DNA of 64,000 nt from Vreelandella sp042466685. GTDB lineage: Bacteria > Pseudomonadota > Gammaproteobacteria > Pseudomonadales > Halomonadaceae. The translations under genes and the position numbers were made by a program. The DNA lies in contig NZ_CP170448.1 in assembly GCF_042466685.1 (NCBI RefSeq), forward strand, positions 3,906,001-3,970,000. The letters are read 5' to 3'. Below the pieces are notes generated by a model. It was not told the DNA's origin. It worked only from the letters and a program-made list of their open reading frames with translations, and did not search any database. Below, in pieces: positions 32,412 to 40,541 of the stretch; position 1 is the first letter of the stretch; the number at the start of each line of letters is the position of its first letter.

Positions 32412-33764
32412 TTAATTACTTTTCTGCATGTTACCCAGCATACTGAACTGCTGAGAGAGGTAGCTACTCATGGAGTTCATCTGAGCTATCAAGCCATCCA
32501 ATTGCCCAAACTGCTTACGGTAACGCTCGGTGCTTCGCTCGATACTTGCCTCCATACGCAGCTTGCGTACATCCAGACTATCAACCCGCTGTTCAGCGCT
32601 AGTCACCGAGCTCTGAATAATGCCATCTTCAGCAGTGATGGCTACAAGCGTTGCATTTAGCCGCCCTGCAAAGCCGCCCTCTTTGGTGTCACCTGCAAAA
32701 AAGGTAGCTAGGCCCTCAGGGTTGTTGGCGACTGCATCGTCCAACTTATCTTCATCGACCTTAAGTCGACCCTTCTCATCAATGGCAATACCCAGTTGAG
32801 AAAGGCGTGTAATATCGCCTGTGCCGAGGTTGTCTGTAATATCCCGACGTAGGCGGTCTTCAATGGTTCGAACGGTGCGGTCACCCACCAGCTCGCCTGA
32901 TGTTTCGCCTTCGCCGTTATAGGCAGTCATTCGACCAACGGTGGACTTCATTTCGTTGTAGTTTTTAACGAAGTCATTAATTGCTTCTTTCAGCGAAGCC
33001 TCATCACGCTCAATTACAAGCGTAACGGGATCACCAGATGCCGCCGTGAGGTCAAGCGTTACGCCTTGAATTGCCTCTTCAACGCGGTTGGTTTTACTGG
33101 TGATAGCAATACCATTAACGTTCAGCTCAGCGTCCTGGCCTGAACGCTGGGTAGCTGCATCCATGGTCAGCGATGCCAAGCCTGAGAAGCCCTCCAGTGA
33201 CGCATCTTGGCCTGTCTCTTTTGAACTCAGCGCTAAACGGTATCCAGTGCCGTCATTAACGATAGAAGCAGTGACGCCAGACTCTTTGTCCGCGTTAATT
33301 TGGTCACGAACATCCGCCAACGTACTGCCTGCTGCGATATCAACGGTGGCACTGGTTTGCGTTGTGCCAGCACCGAAGTTAAGCGTCAGCGTCGTATCGG
33401 TTGCGGTTAGCTCTTGATCTAGCGCCACACTGTTGGAAGCAGCGCTGCCTGAGCGGGCCAGTTGGGTAACGGTTACTTCATAGCGTCCTGCATTAGCGGT
33501 TTCACCTGCGGTAGCCAACACGCCATCGCCCGTCACGGTACTTTTTTGCTGCTTAAACGTAGAAGCATCATTAAGCTTAGCGATGGAGGTTTGCACGCGA
33601 TCCATTGCTGATTCAAGGCGCCCATAAGCTGAAATTTTGGTTTTCTGAGCACTTTGCTGCTGTAAAATGGGGACAAGCTTTTGCTTTTCGGCCGCTTTAA
33701 GCTGTTCAACCAAACCATTCAAATCCAGCCCAGAGCCCACACCAAGTGCAGTTATCGAAGCCAT
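32412..33764 (-). CDS. fliD: Flagellar filament cap protein FliD (copy 1)
   Basis: Hook-associated protein 2, which caps the filament tip and assists flagellin polymerisation; exported by the flagellar type III system. It has 450 residues. The N-terminal SITALGVGSGLDLNGLVEQL is the FliD signature, followed by a Ser/Thr/Ala-rich middle and a C-terminal coiled-coil region ending QFGQLDGLIAQMNSMSSYLS before QQFSMLGNMQ. An exact FliA consensus promoter lies upstream. A near relative (copy 2) lies immediately upstream on the same strand. No fliS or flaG is visible in this window. Confidence 0.95.
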   Translation of the reverse strand: MASITALGVGSGLDLNGLVEQLKAAEKQKLVPILQQQSAQKTKISAYGRLESAMDRVQTSIAKLNDASTFKQQKSTVTGDGVLATAGETANAGRYEVTVTQLARSGSAASNSVALDQELTATDTTLTLNFGAGTTQTSATVDIAAGSTLADVRDQINADKESGVTASIVNDGTGYRLALSSKETGQDASLEGFSGLASLTMDAATQRSGQDAELNVNGIAITSKTNRVEEAIQGVTLDLTAASGDPVTLVIERDEASLKEAINDFVKNYNEMKSTVGRMTAYNGEGETSGELVGDRTVRTIEDRLRRDITDNLGTGDITRLSQLGIAIDEKGRLKVDEDKLDDAVANNPEGLATFFAGDTKEGGFAGRLNATLVAITAEDGIIQSSVTSAEQRVDSLDVRKLRMEASIERSTERYRKQFGQLDGLIAQMNSMSSYLSQQFSMLGNMQKSN

Positions 33765-33807
33765 GACTCAGTTCCTTATAAGTAGTAGATAAAGGTATCT
33801 AGATAGT

Positions 33808-33834
33808 TTATCGGCTGCGGAGGAACAAACTTTA
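33808..33834 (-). promoter_or_regulatory. Consensus FliA (sigma-28) promoter of fliD copy 1
   Basis: TAAA (33831-33834), a 15-nt spacer and GCCGATAA (33808-33815) on the minus strand: a perfect match to the sigma-28 consensus, about 44 bp upstream of the fliD ATG. Confidence 0.9.
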
Positions 33835-33872
33835 GAGGTAGCGCCTTTTTTAATCTGTTTTTAAGGCATTGC

Positions 33873-33908
33873 AAAAAAAATGCCCAGCACGTTGTGCTGA
33901 GCATTTTT
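33873..33908 (-). terminator. Terminator between the two fliD genes
   Basis: The stem TGC-C-CAGCAC / GTGCTG-A-GCA has one mismatch and a GTT loop. It is flanked by an A-run (33873-33880) and a T-run (33904-33908), so it works on the minus strand after fliD copy 2 and possibly on both strands. The two fliD genes are therefore separate transcription units. Confidence 0.8.
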
Positions 33909-33938
33909 GTAAGCCATTATTTTAGCAAGCTTATCTGC

Positions 33939-35294
33939 TTAATTTTGGTTTTGCTGCCCCAGTACTGCAAACTGCTGGGTCAAATAGGCGCTAGTTTGAT
34001 TCATTTGCGCGACCATACCGTCCATTGCTTGAAACTGCGTGCGATAACGCTCAACGGTTTGTTCGATACGGTTTTCAGTGCTCGCAAAACGGTCTTCTAA
34101 TGAACTAACACGGCTTTCAGATGAGCTAACGGCGCTTTCAAGCCGACCACCTGTACCCACAAGGCCCTCAAGCGCTGAAGCTATTTGGCCTGCCATACCA
34201 CCCTCCTCGCTATTGCCAGCAAAGAAACTGGCTAACTGGTCTGGCTGAGTAGCAACAATGTTATTTAACTTATCTTCATCAATCTCCAGCTTGCCATCCA
34301 CTTGAAGTGAAATACCAATATCGGATAACACGTTAAAGCCATCTCCGCCTACAACCGCACTGATTGTTTGGCGAATCTCTCTTTCAACCGCGCGAGTGGT
34401 TGCATCGGCATTCAATCCTGCCGCCTGACCCGTCTCTGGGTCAAAGGCTGTCAAAGTCGTGATGGTCTCTTTGAGCGTGTTGAAATCATCAACAAAAGCG
34501 GTGACCTGTTCGCGAATAGCTTCGTCATCCTGCTCCACGGTTACAGTGCTCGTCGTGCCAGCCTCAGCAAGATTCAAGGTAACGCCCTGAATTGCACCTT
34601 CCACTTGATTGGTGGGGCTAACGATATCGATTCCATTGACGTTAAACGCCGCATCCTGGCCTGCTTGAACCACTTGTGCATCGGAGGTTGCGACACCAGC
34701 GGCTAGAATGTCAGAAAAATTAGTGCTTTCAATGCTCGCGTCTGCGCCGGTATCAGTGGCATTAACGGAAAGCCTATAACCTTCGCCATCATTGATAATT
34801 GAGGCGTTTAAGCGGCCATCGCTCTGCTCATTAATGGCGTCACGCATATCTTCAAGAGAGCTGCCGTCGGGGATAGTAATCGTGGTCAGGTTGCCATCAG
34901 CGATAGTAAAATCTAAAGACTGTTCGCCCGTCACTATACTTTCCACTGCTGTTTCGAGGCGCTCCGTCACCAAGCTACTGGCGGTAGCTAACTGATTGAC
35001 CTCGACTTCGTACTGGCCTGGCTGAGCCTCATTACTGCTAACAGCACCAACGGCGCTGCCCTCGACATTGGTTGTCAAGCTTTCGAATGACGAACCATCG
35101 TTGAGGGCCTCAGCAGAGCTTTGAAACTGCTCAAGCGCACTTTTAAGCTGACCATAGGCGGATATCTGCGTTTGCTCAGACTTAATCTGCTGCGCAATGG
35201 GCTCAAGCTTCGCTTGTTCTGCCGTTTTTAATTGCTCCAGCAAGCCGTTAAGATCCAAGCCAGAACCGATGCCTAGTGATGTAATAGCAGCCAT
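33939..35294 (-). CDS. fliD: Flagellar filament cap protein FliD (copy 2)
   Basis: Second filament cap protein, 451 residues from the ATG at 35294 (the start that aligns with copy 1; a longer frame to 35465 lacks FliD sequence). The N-terminus ITSLGIGSGLDLNGLLEQL and C-terminus FQAMDGMVAQMNQTSAYLTQ before QFAVLGQQ match copy 1, while the middle is clearly diverged (for example VNGIDIVSPTNQVEGAIQGV against the copy 1 equivalent). This divergence suggests an older duplication than that of the flagellins. It has a weaker FliA-like promoter upstream and its own terminator. Confidence 0.94.
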   Translation of the reverse strand: MAAITSLGIGSGLDLNGLLEQLKTAEQAKLEPIAQQIKSEQTQISAYGQLKSALEQFQSSAEALNDGSSFESLTTNVEGSAVGAVSSNEAQPGQYEVEVNQLATASSLVTERLETAVESIVTGEQSLDFTIADGNLTTITIPDGSSLEDMRDAINEQSDGRLNASIINDGEGYRLSVNATDTGADASIESTNFSDILAAGVATSDAQVVQAGQDAAFNVNGIDIVSPTNQVEGAIQGVTLNLAEAGTTSTVTVEQDDEAIREQVTAFVDDFNTLKETITTLTAFDPETGQAAGLNADATTRAVEREIRQTISAVVGGDGFNVLSDIGISLQVDGKLEIDEDKLNNIVATQPDQLASFFAGNSEEGGMAGQIASALEGLVGTGGRLESAVSSSESRVSSLEDRFASTENRIEQTVERYRTQFQAMDGMVAQMNQTSAYLTQQFAVLGQQNQN

Positions 35295-35399
35295 AAACCA
35301 AAGCCTTTTTTGAATACATGTAGCTACGCTTGCTGCCTTCAGTAACCGCCTTTGCTGCGCAGCCCTGCGTAACACTGTTTTTAATACAACTACCTCAAA

Positions 35400-35426
35400 A
35401 CCTCGGCGAGGTGAAGAATAACTTAA
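35400..35426 (-). promoter_or_regulatory. Degenerate FliA-like promoter of fliD copy 2
   Basis: On the minus strand TTAA (35423-35426), a 15-nt spacer and GCCGAGGT (35400-35407). Spacing is exact, but the match to TAAA-N15-GCCGATAA is partial (8 of 12 positions). The implied leader is about 95 nt. Confidence 0.45.
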
Positions 35427-35525
35427 ATATTCTCCTCTTTTTTTCGTATTAAGACGTAATTCCAAGTAACTTTTAGTAATACAAACAAAAATTAATCAGT
35501 AAAATCGCGATGATAGGTACATCTC

Positions 35526-36851
35526 TTAATCGCTCTTTCGCCCCACCCCTATGTACCGCAAACCCGCTTCTTCAACCGCACTTGGCGTGTACAAATTACG
35601 CCCATCGATGACGACTTTTTCAGCCAGTTGATCGGCTAACCACGTGAAATCGACACTGCGAAACTCTTTCCATTCGGTGCAGATCACTAGGGCATCTGCG
35701 CCTTTGACTGCCTGGATCCGGTCGCCTGCCAGCATTAGGTCATCCCGTTCGCCATAAATGCGCCGACACTCCGCTATTGCCTCAGGGTCAAACGCCTGCA
35801 CCTTGGCACCTGCTTGCCAGAGCGCTTCCATTAACGTGCGGCTAGGGGCTTCACGCATATCATCCGTGTTGGGTTTAAAGGCCAAGCCCCACACAGCGAT
35901 GGTCTTACCACTTAGATTGCCTAAGTAATCTTGCAATTTTGTGAACAACGTTTGCTTTTGGCGTAAATTCACTGACTCGACGGCGCTGAGCAGTTCCGGC
36001 GTATAGCCTAGCTGACGCGCAGCACGCTCTAGCGCCTGGACATCTTTGGGAAAACAGGAACCGCCGTAACCACAGCCTGGGTAGATAAAGTGGTAACCAA
36101 TACGGGGGTCGCTGCCAATACCACGCCGTACGTCCTCCACATCCACTTCAAGCCGTTCCGCAAGGTTGGCGATCTCGTTCATAAAGCTGATTTTGGTGGC
36201 GAGCATGGCGTTGGCGGCGTATTTGGTGAGTTCGGCGGCCCGCACGCTCATAAACATCAGTTTTTCGTGGTTGCGATTGTAGGGGGCGTAGCACTCTTGC
36301 ATACGTGATTTCACGCGTTCGCTTTCGGTGCCGACGATAATCCGCGCGCCGCGGGTAAAGTCCTCAATCGCGGCACCTTCTTTCATAAACTCTGGGTTCG
36401 AACAGACGTCAAACGCGAGTGATTCGCCGCGCTGTTGAAGTACATCACTGATCACGGCGTGGACTTTCTCGGCAGTACCCACGGGCACAGTAGATTTATC
36501 AATGACCAGCTTATAGCTATCCATATGCTGGCCGATCGTGCGCGCCACCTCTAGCACATAGCGAAGATCGGCACTGCCATCTTCATCGGGCGGCGTTCCC
36601 ACCGCGATAAATAGCAGTTCACCACTGGCTACCGCTTTAGCAGCATCGGTGGTAAAGCGTAATCGGCCTGCCGCTATGTTGTGGGCAACGATGGTGCTTA
36701 GCCCTGGCTCAAAAATGGGTACGTCGCCGCCATTAAGCTGTTCAATCCGCTCAGCATTAACATCCATACAGGTGACTTGATGGCCTACATCGGCTAAACA
36801 AGCGCCTGCCACAAGGCCGACATAACCGGTTCCGAATACACTGATATGCAT
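35526..36851 (-). CDS. ugd: UDP-glucose 6-dehydrogenase
   Basis: Cytoplasmic NAD-dependent enzyme oxidising UDP-glucose twice to UDP-glucuronate, a precursor of surface polysaccharides. Its 441 residues match the family. The N-terminal Rossmann motif FGTGYVGLVAGACLADVGH is followed by VGTPPDEDGSADL, KSTVPVGTAEKV, NPEFMKEGAAIEDF, the catalytic cysteine in GCGYGGSCFPKDVQAL, and the C-terminal UDP-binding part AVWGLAFKPNTDDMREAPS. It is transcribed alone, next to the flagellar and glycan genes and divergent from the gene at 37021. Confidence 0.96.
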   Translation of the reverse strand: MHISVFGTGYVGLVAGACLADVGHQVTCMDVNAERIEQLNGGDVPIFEPGLSTIVAHNIAAGRLRFTTDAAKAVASGELLFIAVGTPPDEDGSADLRYVLEVARTIGQHMDSYKLVIDKSTVPVGTAEKVHAVISDVLQQRGESLAFDVCSNPEFMKEGAAIEDFTRGARIIVGTESERVKSRMQECYAPYNRNHEKLMFMSVRAAELTKYAANAMLATKISFMNEIANLAERLEVDVEDVRRGIGSDPRIGYHFIYPGCGYGGSCFPKDVQALERAARQLGYTPELLSAVESVNLRQKQTLFTKLQDYLGNLSGKTIAVWGLAFKPNTDDMREAPSRTLMEALWQAGAKVQAFDPEAIAECRRIYGERDDLMLAGDRIQAVKGADALVICTEWKEFRSVDFTWLADQLAEKVVIDGRNLYTPSAVEEAGLRYIGVGRKSD

Positions 36852-36948
36852 GACTTATTGACTCGCTAAAATACGTGACGACGAGCGTAGCACATTGGCT
36901 TAGCGTTGATGAGTTCAATAACGGTAGAGCAACACCAAATGATAGACC

Positions 36949-36977
36949 TTGGTCTAACATCGACCTTGGTTTATAAT
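36949..36977 (+). promoter_or_regulatory. Candidate sigma-70 promoter with overlapping direct repeat
   Basis: TTGGTC (36949-36954), a 17-nt spacer and a perfect TATAAT (36972-36977) lie 44 bp upstream of the ATG at 37021. The 9-mer GACCTTGGT occurs at 36945-36953 and again at 36962-36970, covering the -35 box and spacer, which could be a regulator site. Confidence 0.6.
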
Positions 36978-37020
36978 GCGCTGCAACAAGCCCGATTTGG
37001 TGCTGACCGCTGGAGAACAC

Positions 37021-37365
37021 ATGATGACTCCCGAGCCTACGAAAGAACACGCTGCCCCCTCGACAAATGGGCTGTCGACGACTGCGAACGTTCAGCGTAG
37101 CCTTCGTCAATGCTTATCAATTGCCGCTGAGCTGCTCTACGACAACGGCCATGTCCTGGAAACCATTACCTTACCCCAGCGCGGTTTAGCCCACCGTGAA
37201 TTGCTCACACTGTGTGCCGCAACGCCCACCTGGGCAACCTGCCAACAGGTAATGGAAGCCAGTGAAGCCGCCACTTTCAATGAGTATGGTCGCTTTGTTT
37301 TGACTCGCCTTGGCCGTGACATAATGTTTGACATGTTCGGCCAGGGGGCTGCTGATTGCGCTTAG
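37021..37365 (+). CDS. Uncharacterised 114-residue protein
   Basis: Not recognised. A soluble-looking protein with no signal peptide or membrane segment. It has a polar N-terminus rich in Thr, Pro and Ala (about 20 residues), then a likely helical core QRSLRQCLSIAAELLYDNGH, LTLCAATPTWATCQQVMEAS and FVLTRLGRDIMFDMFGQG. Three cysteines sit in the core. GGAG lies 5 nt before the first of two consecutive ATG codons (37021 and 37024). A good promoter upstream and a strong terminator downstream (37421) support that it is a real single-gene unit. The name is left open. Confidence 0.7.
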   Translation: MMTPEPTKEHAAPSTNGLSTTANVQRSLRQCLSIAAELLYDNGHVLETITLPQRGLAHRELLTLCAATPTWATCQQVMEASEAATFNEYGRFVLTRLGRDIMFDMFGQGAADCA

Positions 37366-37420
37366 GTAAGCTGTTGCCAAACATTGCTGAACACAGCAGC
37401 TCATCAAAGATGCTCATAAT

Positions 37421-37459
37421 AAAAACCGCCCGCAAGCAAACGCTTCGGGCGGTTTTTTA
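37421..37459. terminator. Strong bidirectional terminator
   Basis: An 8-bp GC-rich stem (ACCGCCCG/CGGGCGGT) with an additional inner AAGC/GCTT pairing. An A-run precedes it and TTTTTT follows, so it ends the plus-strand gene at 37021-37365 and also the minus-strand small peptide gene. Confidence 0.9.
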
Positions 37460-37491
37460 TTGGCATGTTTTTTGAAACCAGTGCCTAGATG

Positions 37492-37566
37492 TTAGCGCAG
37501 GCCGAGCATCGAAAGAATGAACAGCACAACCACGATAAGACCAATAATGTAAATAATATTACGCAT
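37492..37566 (-). CDS. 24-residue hydrophobic membrane peptide
   Basis: A very small gene with an excellent ribosome site (AAGGAG, 6-nt spacer to the ATG at 37566) and its own downstream terminator. The peptide starts MRNIIYIIG, continues with an uninterrupted Ile/Leu/Val stretch and ends SMLGLR: a single membrane-spanning helix with Arg at both ends. No function can be assigned. The initiation signals, perfect hydrophobic composition and positioned charges argue against chance. Confidence 0.68.
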   Translation of the reverse strand: MRNIIYIIGLIVVVLFILSMLGLR

Positions 37567-37714
37567 AGGGCGCTCCTTGCTTATTGCGTTTTAGGGAAAT
37601 CAAAGGCTTGCTTGCCCATGAATCGACACTCCTAGCCTAGCAGGCTTTTTCAGTTTTTGCGTAATATCGCTGCATTTCTCTGTTAGCACATGGCGGAACC
37701 CTATGGTCGTATTG

Positions 37715-38959
37715 CTAGCGTGTTTCAAGGCGTTGACGGTTCTCATCGAATGCTCGCTGAATTATTTGCTGCTGCTTAGCATTGATGTCTAATTCACGAC
37801 AAAGGGACGACCATTCGGAAAGAGCATCAAGAGTTTGCTCAATATACAGATCTGGATGTAAGTACCTGAAGGAAGCGCAAACCTGATTGAGCTTTTTACG
37901 AGTAGCCAAGCCTGCCCCACTGAAAGATGTTGTATGCTCATCTGCGTAGCCCCGGACAGGGGCGTAGGTCAAGTCATACGCTGGCGCTAACGTCCATTGC
38001 CCTTGATCATACAGAAAGGCGAAGTTCTTTGCGTGGTCATCATGATTGTGAGTCAGGGCGTTGAACACCATCAACCTGGCCATGCGTTCAACGTCTTCTG
38101 CGTGTCGAGTAAAAGCGTTGGTTGCTTTGAGCAGATCTATATAGTCCAGCGATGGAGCACTGTAATCAGCATAGAGAATGCCGCTAGCCGTCATCATATG
38201 AATTTTGCGATTACAATCGCGGTCAAAGCGCTGTGTAGCAAAGAAACGCTCGTTTCCCGCTGGGGAGTTAATCTCAATCAGCTTGCTTGCGGCCATTTTC
38301 ACCCCAGCGCGCTCTGCCAACATCGAGTAGGCATACTCGATGGCGCCGGTATCACGGTGCTCGGTTGGCGCACGAAATTTCACTAGCCAGTGCTGGTAGC
38401 TCGCAGGAAGGCGTTTGAAAGATGTGCTGCACTGCTTACCATCTGGGGATAAAGCAACGGCCACCTTGGGCCGAGCACCGCCCGGAGAGCCACCGGCCAG
38501 GCGCAGGGTATCTAGAGTAGGTGCGGTTTCCCCTTCGTAGACAGCGTTAGATGCCTGATAGAGTTGGCCTAGGTCAATATCATCTTCGTCAGCGGTGCGC
38601 TCAATAGCGGGGTGGTACTCTAATGCCCCCATCCCTCTGTCGGCCATATAAGCTAGCCGATCGAGAGGGGAAATATCTCTTCGGTCTTTTCCATACTCAG
38701 CAAGGAAATAGCGATCCATGAGCAACATTCCCCAGCCATCTGGCAACGAGTCAGCAAATGCTCCCGGTAGACCAGCAAAAAGAAGTGGATCCGGCGCCTT
38801 TTGTGGTTGGGTAGTAAAATCCATGTTCAGAGGCGACAAATTGAAGCCTTCCGCCACCCAATGGGGGTGGTAGGCAAAGTAGATGCCCTGCCGGCTAGCG
38901 ACCAGCTCCCCCACAGGATTACCTGCTAGCAGCACCTCGACAGTGTTGATACGCTTCAT
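37715..38959 (-). CDS. hipA: HipA-family serine/threonine kinase toxin
   Basis: Toxin of a type II toxin-antitoxin pair; E. coli HipA phosphorylates glutamyl-tRNA synthetase and causes persistence. It has 414 residues. The N-terminal couple_hipA domain (VEVLLAGNPVGELVASRQG, FAGLPGAFADSLPDGWG) is followed by LRLAGGSPGGARPKVAVAL with the Gly-rich ATP loop. The kinase core has FNALTHNHDDHAKNFAFLYD carrying the catalytic Asp and Asn, and LAPAYDLTYAP in the metal-binding DFG-like position. All key residues are present, so it is probably active. It overlaps hipB by 4 nt. Confidence 0.92.
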   Translation of the reverse strand: MKRINTVEVLLAGNPVGELVASRQGIYFAYHPHWVAEGFNLSPLNMDFTTQPQKAPDPLLFAGLPGAFADSLPDGWGMLLMDRYFLAEYGKDRRDISPLDRLAYMADRGMGALEYHPAIERTADEDDIDLGQLYQASNAVYEGETAPTLDTLRLAGGSPGGARPKVAVALSPDGKQCSTSFKRLPASYQHWLVKFRAPTEHRDTGAIEYAYSMLAERAGVKMAASKLIEINSPAGNERFFATQRFDRDCNRKIHMMTASGILYADYSAPSLDYIDLLKATNAFTRHAEDVERMARLMVFNALTHNHDDHAKNFAFLYDQGQWTLAPAYDLTYAPVRGYADEHTTSFSGAGLATRKKLNQVCASFRYLHPDLYIEQTLDALSEWSSLCRELDINAKQQQIIQRAFDENRQRLETR

Positions 38960-39252
38960 TTTCGCCCCCGGACACGCCCTGTCTGCTTGATCTCTTCAAG
39001 TGATATAGGGCGCTCCTGCTGGAAGAGCTCGGCAATTTGGTGTGTGGCGCCCAGCGCTGTGGCAATGAGCACTAGGCCGTCGAGGGTTATTTGCCCATTG
39101 GATTCGAATCGTTTAATGGTGGACTCGGAAACGCCTGCCATCTGCGCCAAGGTTTTACGGGAAAGATTCTTGGCCAATCGAGCTTCTCGAGCATTAGCAC
39201 CGACCTGCTGAGATAATTCGCCGGGAGCAAGTAGAGAGTGAGTCAGGGCCAT
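38956..39252 (-). CDS. hipB: HipB-like antitoxin, XRE-family regulator
   Basis: A 98-residue DNA-binding antitoxin. The helix-turn-helix is clear: REARLAKNLSRKTLAQMAGV followed by SESTIKRFESNG and a third helix TLDGLVLIATALG. The C-terminal tail is basic (TGRVRGRK). It should neutralise HipA and repress its own operon by binding the inverted repeat upstream of the gene. It is the first gene of the pair, and its stop overlaps the hipA ATG. Confidence 0.88.
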   Translation of the reverse strand: MALTHSLLAPGELSQQVGANAREARLAKNLSRKTLAQMAGVSESTIKRFESNGQITLDGLVLIATALGATHQIAELFQQERPISLEEIKQTGRVRGRK

Positions 39253-39276
39253 AGAAAACCTCTAAATAATGGCTCA

Positions 39277-39312
39277 TTTATAACCTACTATACACCAAAA
39301 AATGGTTATAAA
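39277..39312. promoter_or_regulatory. Inverted-repeat operator of hipBA
   Basis: Perfect 9-bp arms TTTATAACC (39277-39285) and GGTTATAAA (39304-39312) are separated by 18 bp, so the half-site centres are about 27 bp apart. The repeat lies 24 bp upstream of the hipB ATG, where the promoter must be. Confidence 0.7.
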
Positions 39313-39457
39313 ATATCAAATATGACCTTTAAGTTCACAGAGATATGACTCCAGGCTCAGAAAGCACTACCTGATCTTACTTCTAGCGAGTATCGGTTGT
39401 GGAACCTCTGCTACTTCTAAACCTCGAACCTTTGCCACTTATACCGAAGGTGTTGCG

Positions 39458-40480
39458 ATGCGCGCTACTGCTTTGCTTGTTTCGTTTGCTGTTACTTCGT
39501 TGTTACCCACAGCCTATGCAGCCGCCAATGAACCTTCTGCAAACGCACTCCAGACGCTAGACCAGCAAACTAGCCAACTAAACCGCGTACACAGCGTGGT
39601 AGTCGCTTACGATGGCGAAATTATCCACGAGCTTCACCAGGGTGGGCCGGGGGTGGCCTCGCCTGCCAACGTTAAGTCGCTGTCCAAAACCGTGCTGGCT
39701 GCCATTACCGGGGCAGCAATTGAAGCGGGAATCATTGAATCCGCTGAACAACCTATGGAGACGCTATTTGGCGATCATCTGCCAAGTGGCATCGACCCGC
39801 GTGTTAATGAAATTACCGTAGCGCATCTACTCGCCCAGCAGGCAGGGCTAGAACGAACCTCAGGCGGCAATTACAGCGCCTGGGTCGCCAGCGCTAACTG
39901 GGTGAATGATGCCATTACCCGCCCTTTTGTGGATGAACCCGGTGGGCGGATGCTCTACTCCACCGGCACCAGCCACCTGCTTTCAGCTGCACTCACCCAC
40001 GCCAGCGGCGAGTCGACTCACGCCCTTGCCCAGCGCCTATTGGGGGAACCGCTCAATATCACTATTCGCCCCTGGCTACGCGACCCGCAAGGGATCTATT
40101 TTGGCGGCAATGATATGCAGCTCTCGCCGCGAGCACTGATAGAGGTGGGCGAGCTGTATCGGAATGATGGCATCGTGTTTAATGAGGCAGGAGACGAACA
40201 GCGCGTTCTGCCGGAGGGCTGGGTAGAAGAATCATGGCAGCCGCGGGGTGAGTCACGCTGGACTGGCGACGGATATGGCTACGGTTGGTTTATTACCCAG
40301 TTGGCGGGCGAAGATGTTTACTACGGGCGCGGGTACGGCGGCCAGGCGCTGTTCGTTATTCCCGAGCGTGAGATAACCGTAGTGATCACTTCAGACCCTA
40401 CCCCACCCTCGCCGGGCGGGCAGTTCCAGCAGCGGTTAAATAGCTTGGTAGAAGGTTTGTTAGCCGAAAAGGATGCGTAG
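39458..40480 (+). CDS. Exported serine beta-lactamase-fold hydrolase (class C/EstB type)
   Basis: A periplasmic protein of 340 residues with Sec signal peptide (cleavage after TAYA, about residue 22). The catalytic SxxK is in NVKSLSKTVLAA. The second motif Tyr lies in MLYSTGTSHLLSAAL (YST rather than YAN). A GYGGQ loop near the C-terminus (YGRGYGGQALFVIPE) stands where KTG or HxG occurs. This pattern fits PF00144 esterases and penicillin-binding-like hydrolases more than a true AmpC. AAGG lies 8 nt before the ATG. Neighbouring genes give no substrate clue. Confidence 0.85.
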   Translation: MRATALLVSFAVTSLLPTAYAAANEPSANALQTLDQQTSQLNRVHSVVVAYDGEIIHELHQGGPGVASPANVKSLSKTVLAAITGAAIEAGIIESAEQPMETLFGDHLPSGIDPRVNEITVAHLLAQQAGLERTSGGNYSAWVASANWVNDAITRPFVDEPGGRMLYSTGTSHLLSAALTHASGESTHALAQRLLGEPLNITIRPWLRDPQGIYFGGNDMQLSPRALIEVGELYRNDGIVFNEAGDEQRVLPEGWVEESWQPRGESRWTGDGYGYGWFITQLAGEDVYYGRGYGGQALFVIPEREITVVITSDPTPPSPGGQFQQRLNSLVEGLLAEKDA

Positions 40481-40541
40481 CATAGCCCAAGTAGCGGGTG
40501 CGATAACGCTTATGCCGCGTGACGCAACCTCACAAGATCTT

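Noticed and set aside
39458..40480. AmpC-type beta-lactamase assignment
   Set aside because: The motif set (SLSK, YST, GYGGQ) fits general serine hydrolases better; antibiotic hydrolysis cannot be claimed.
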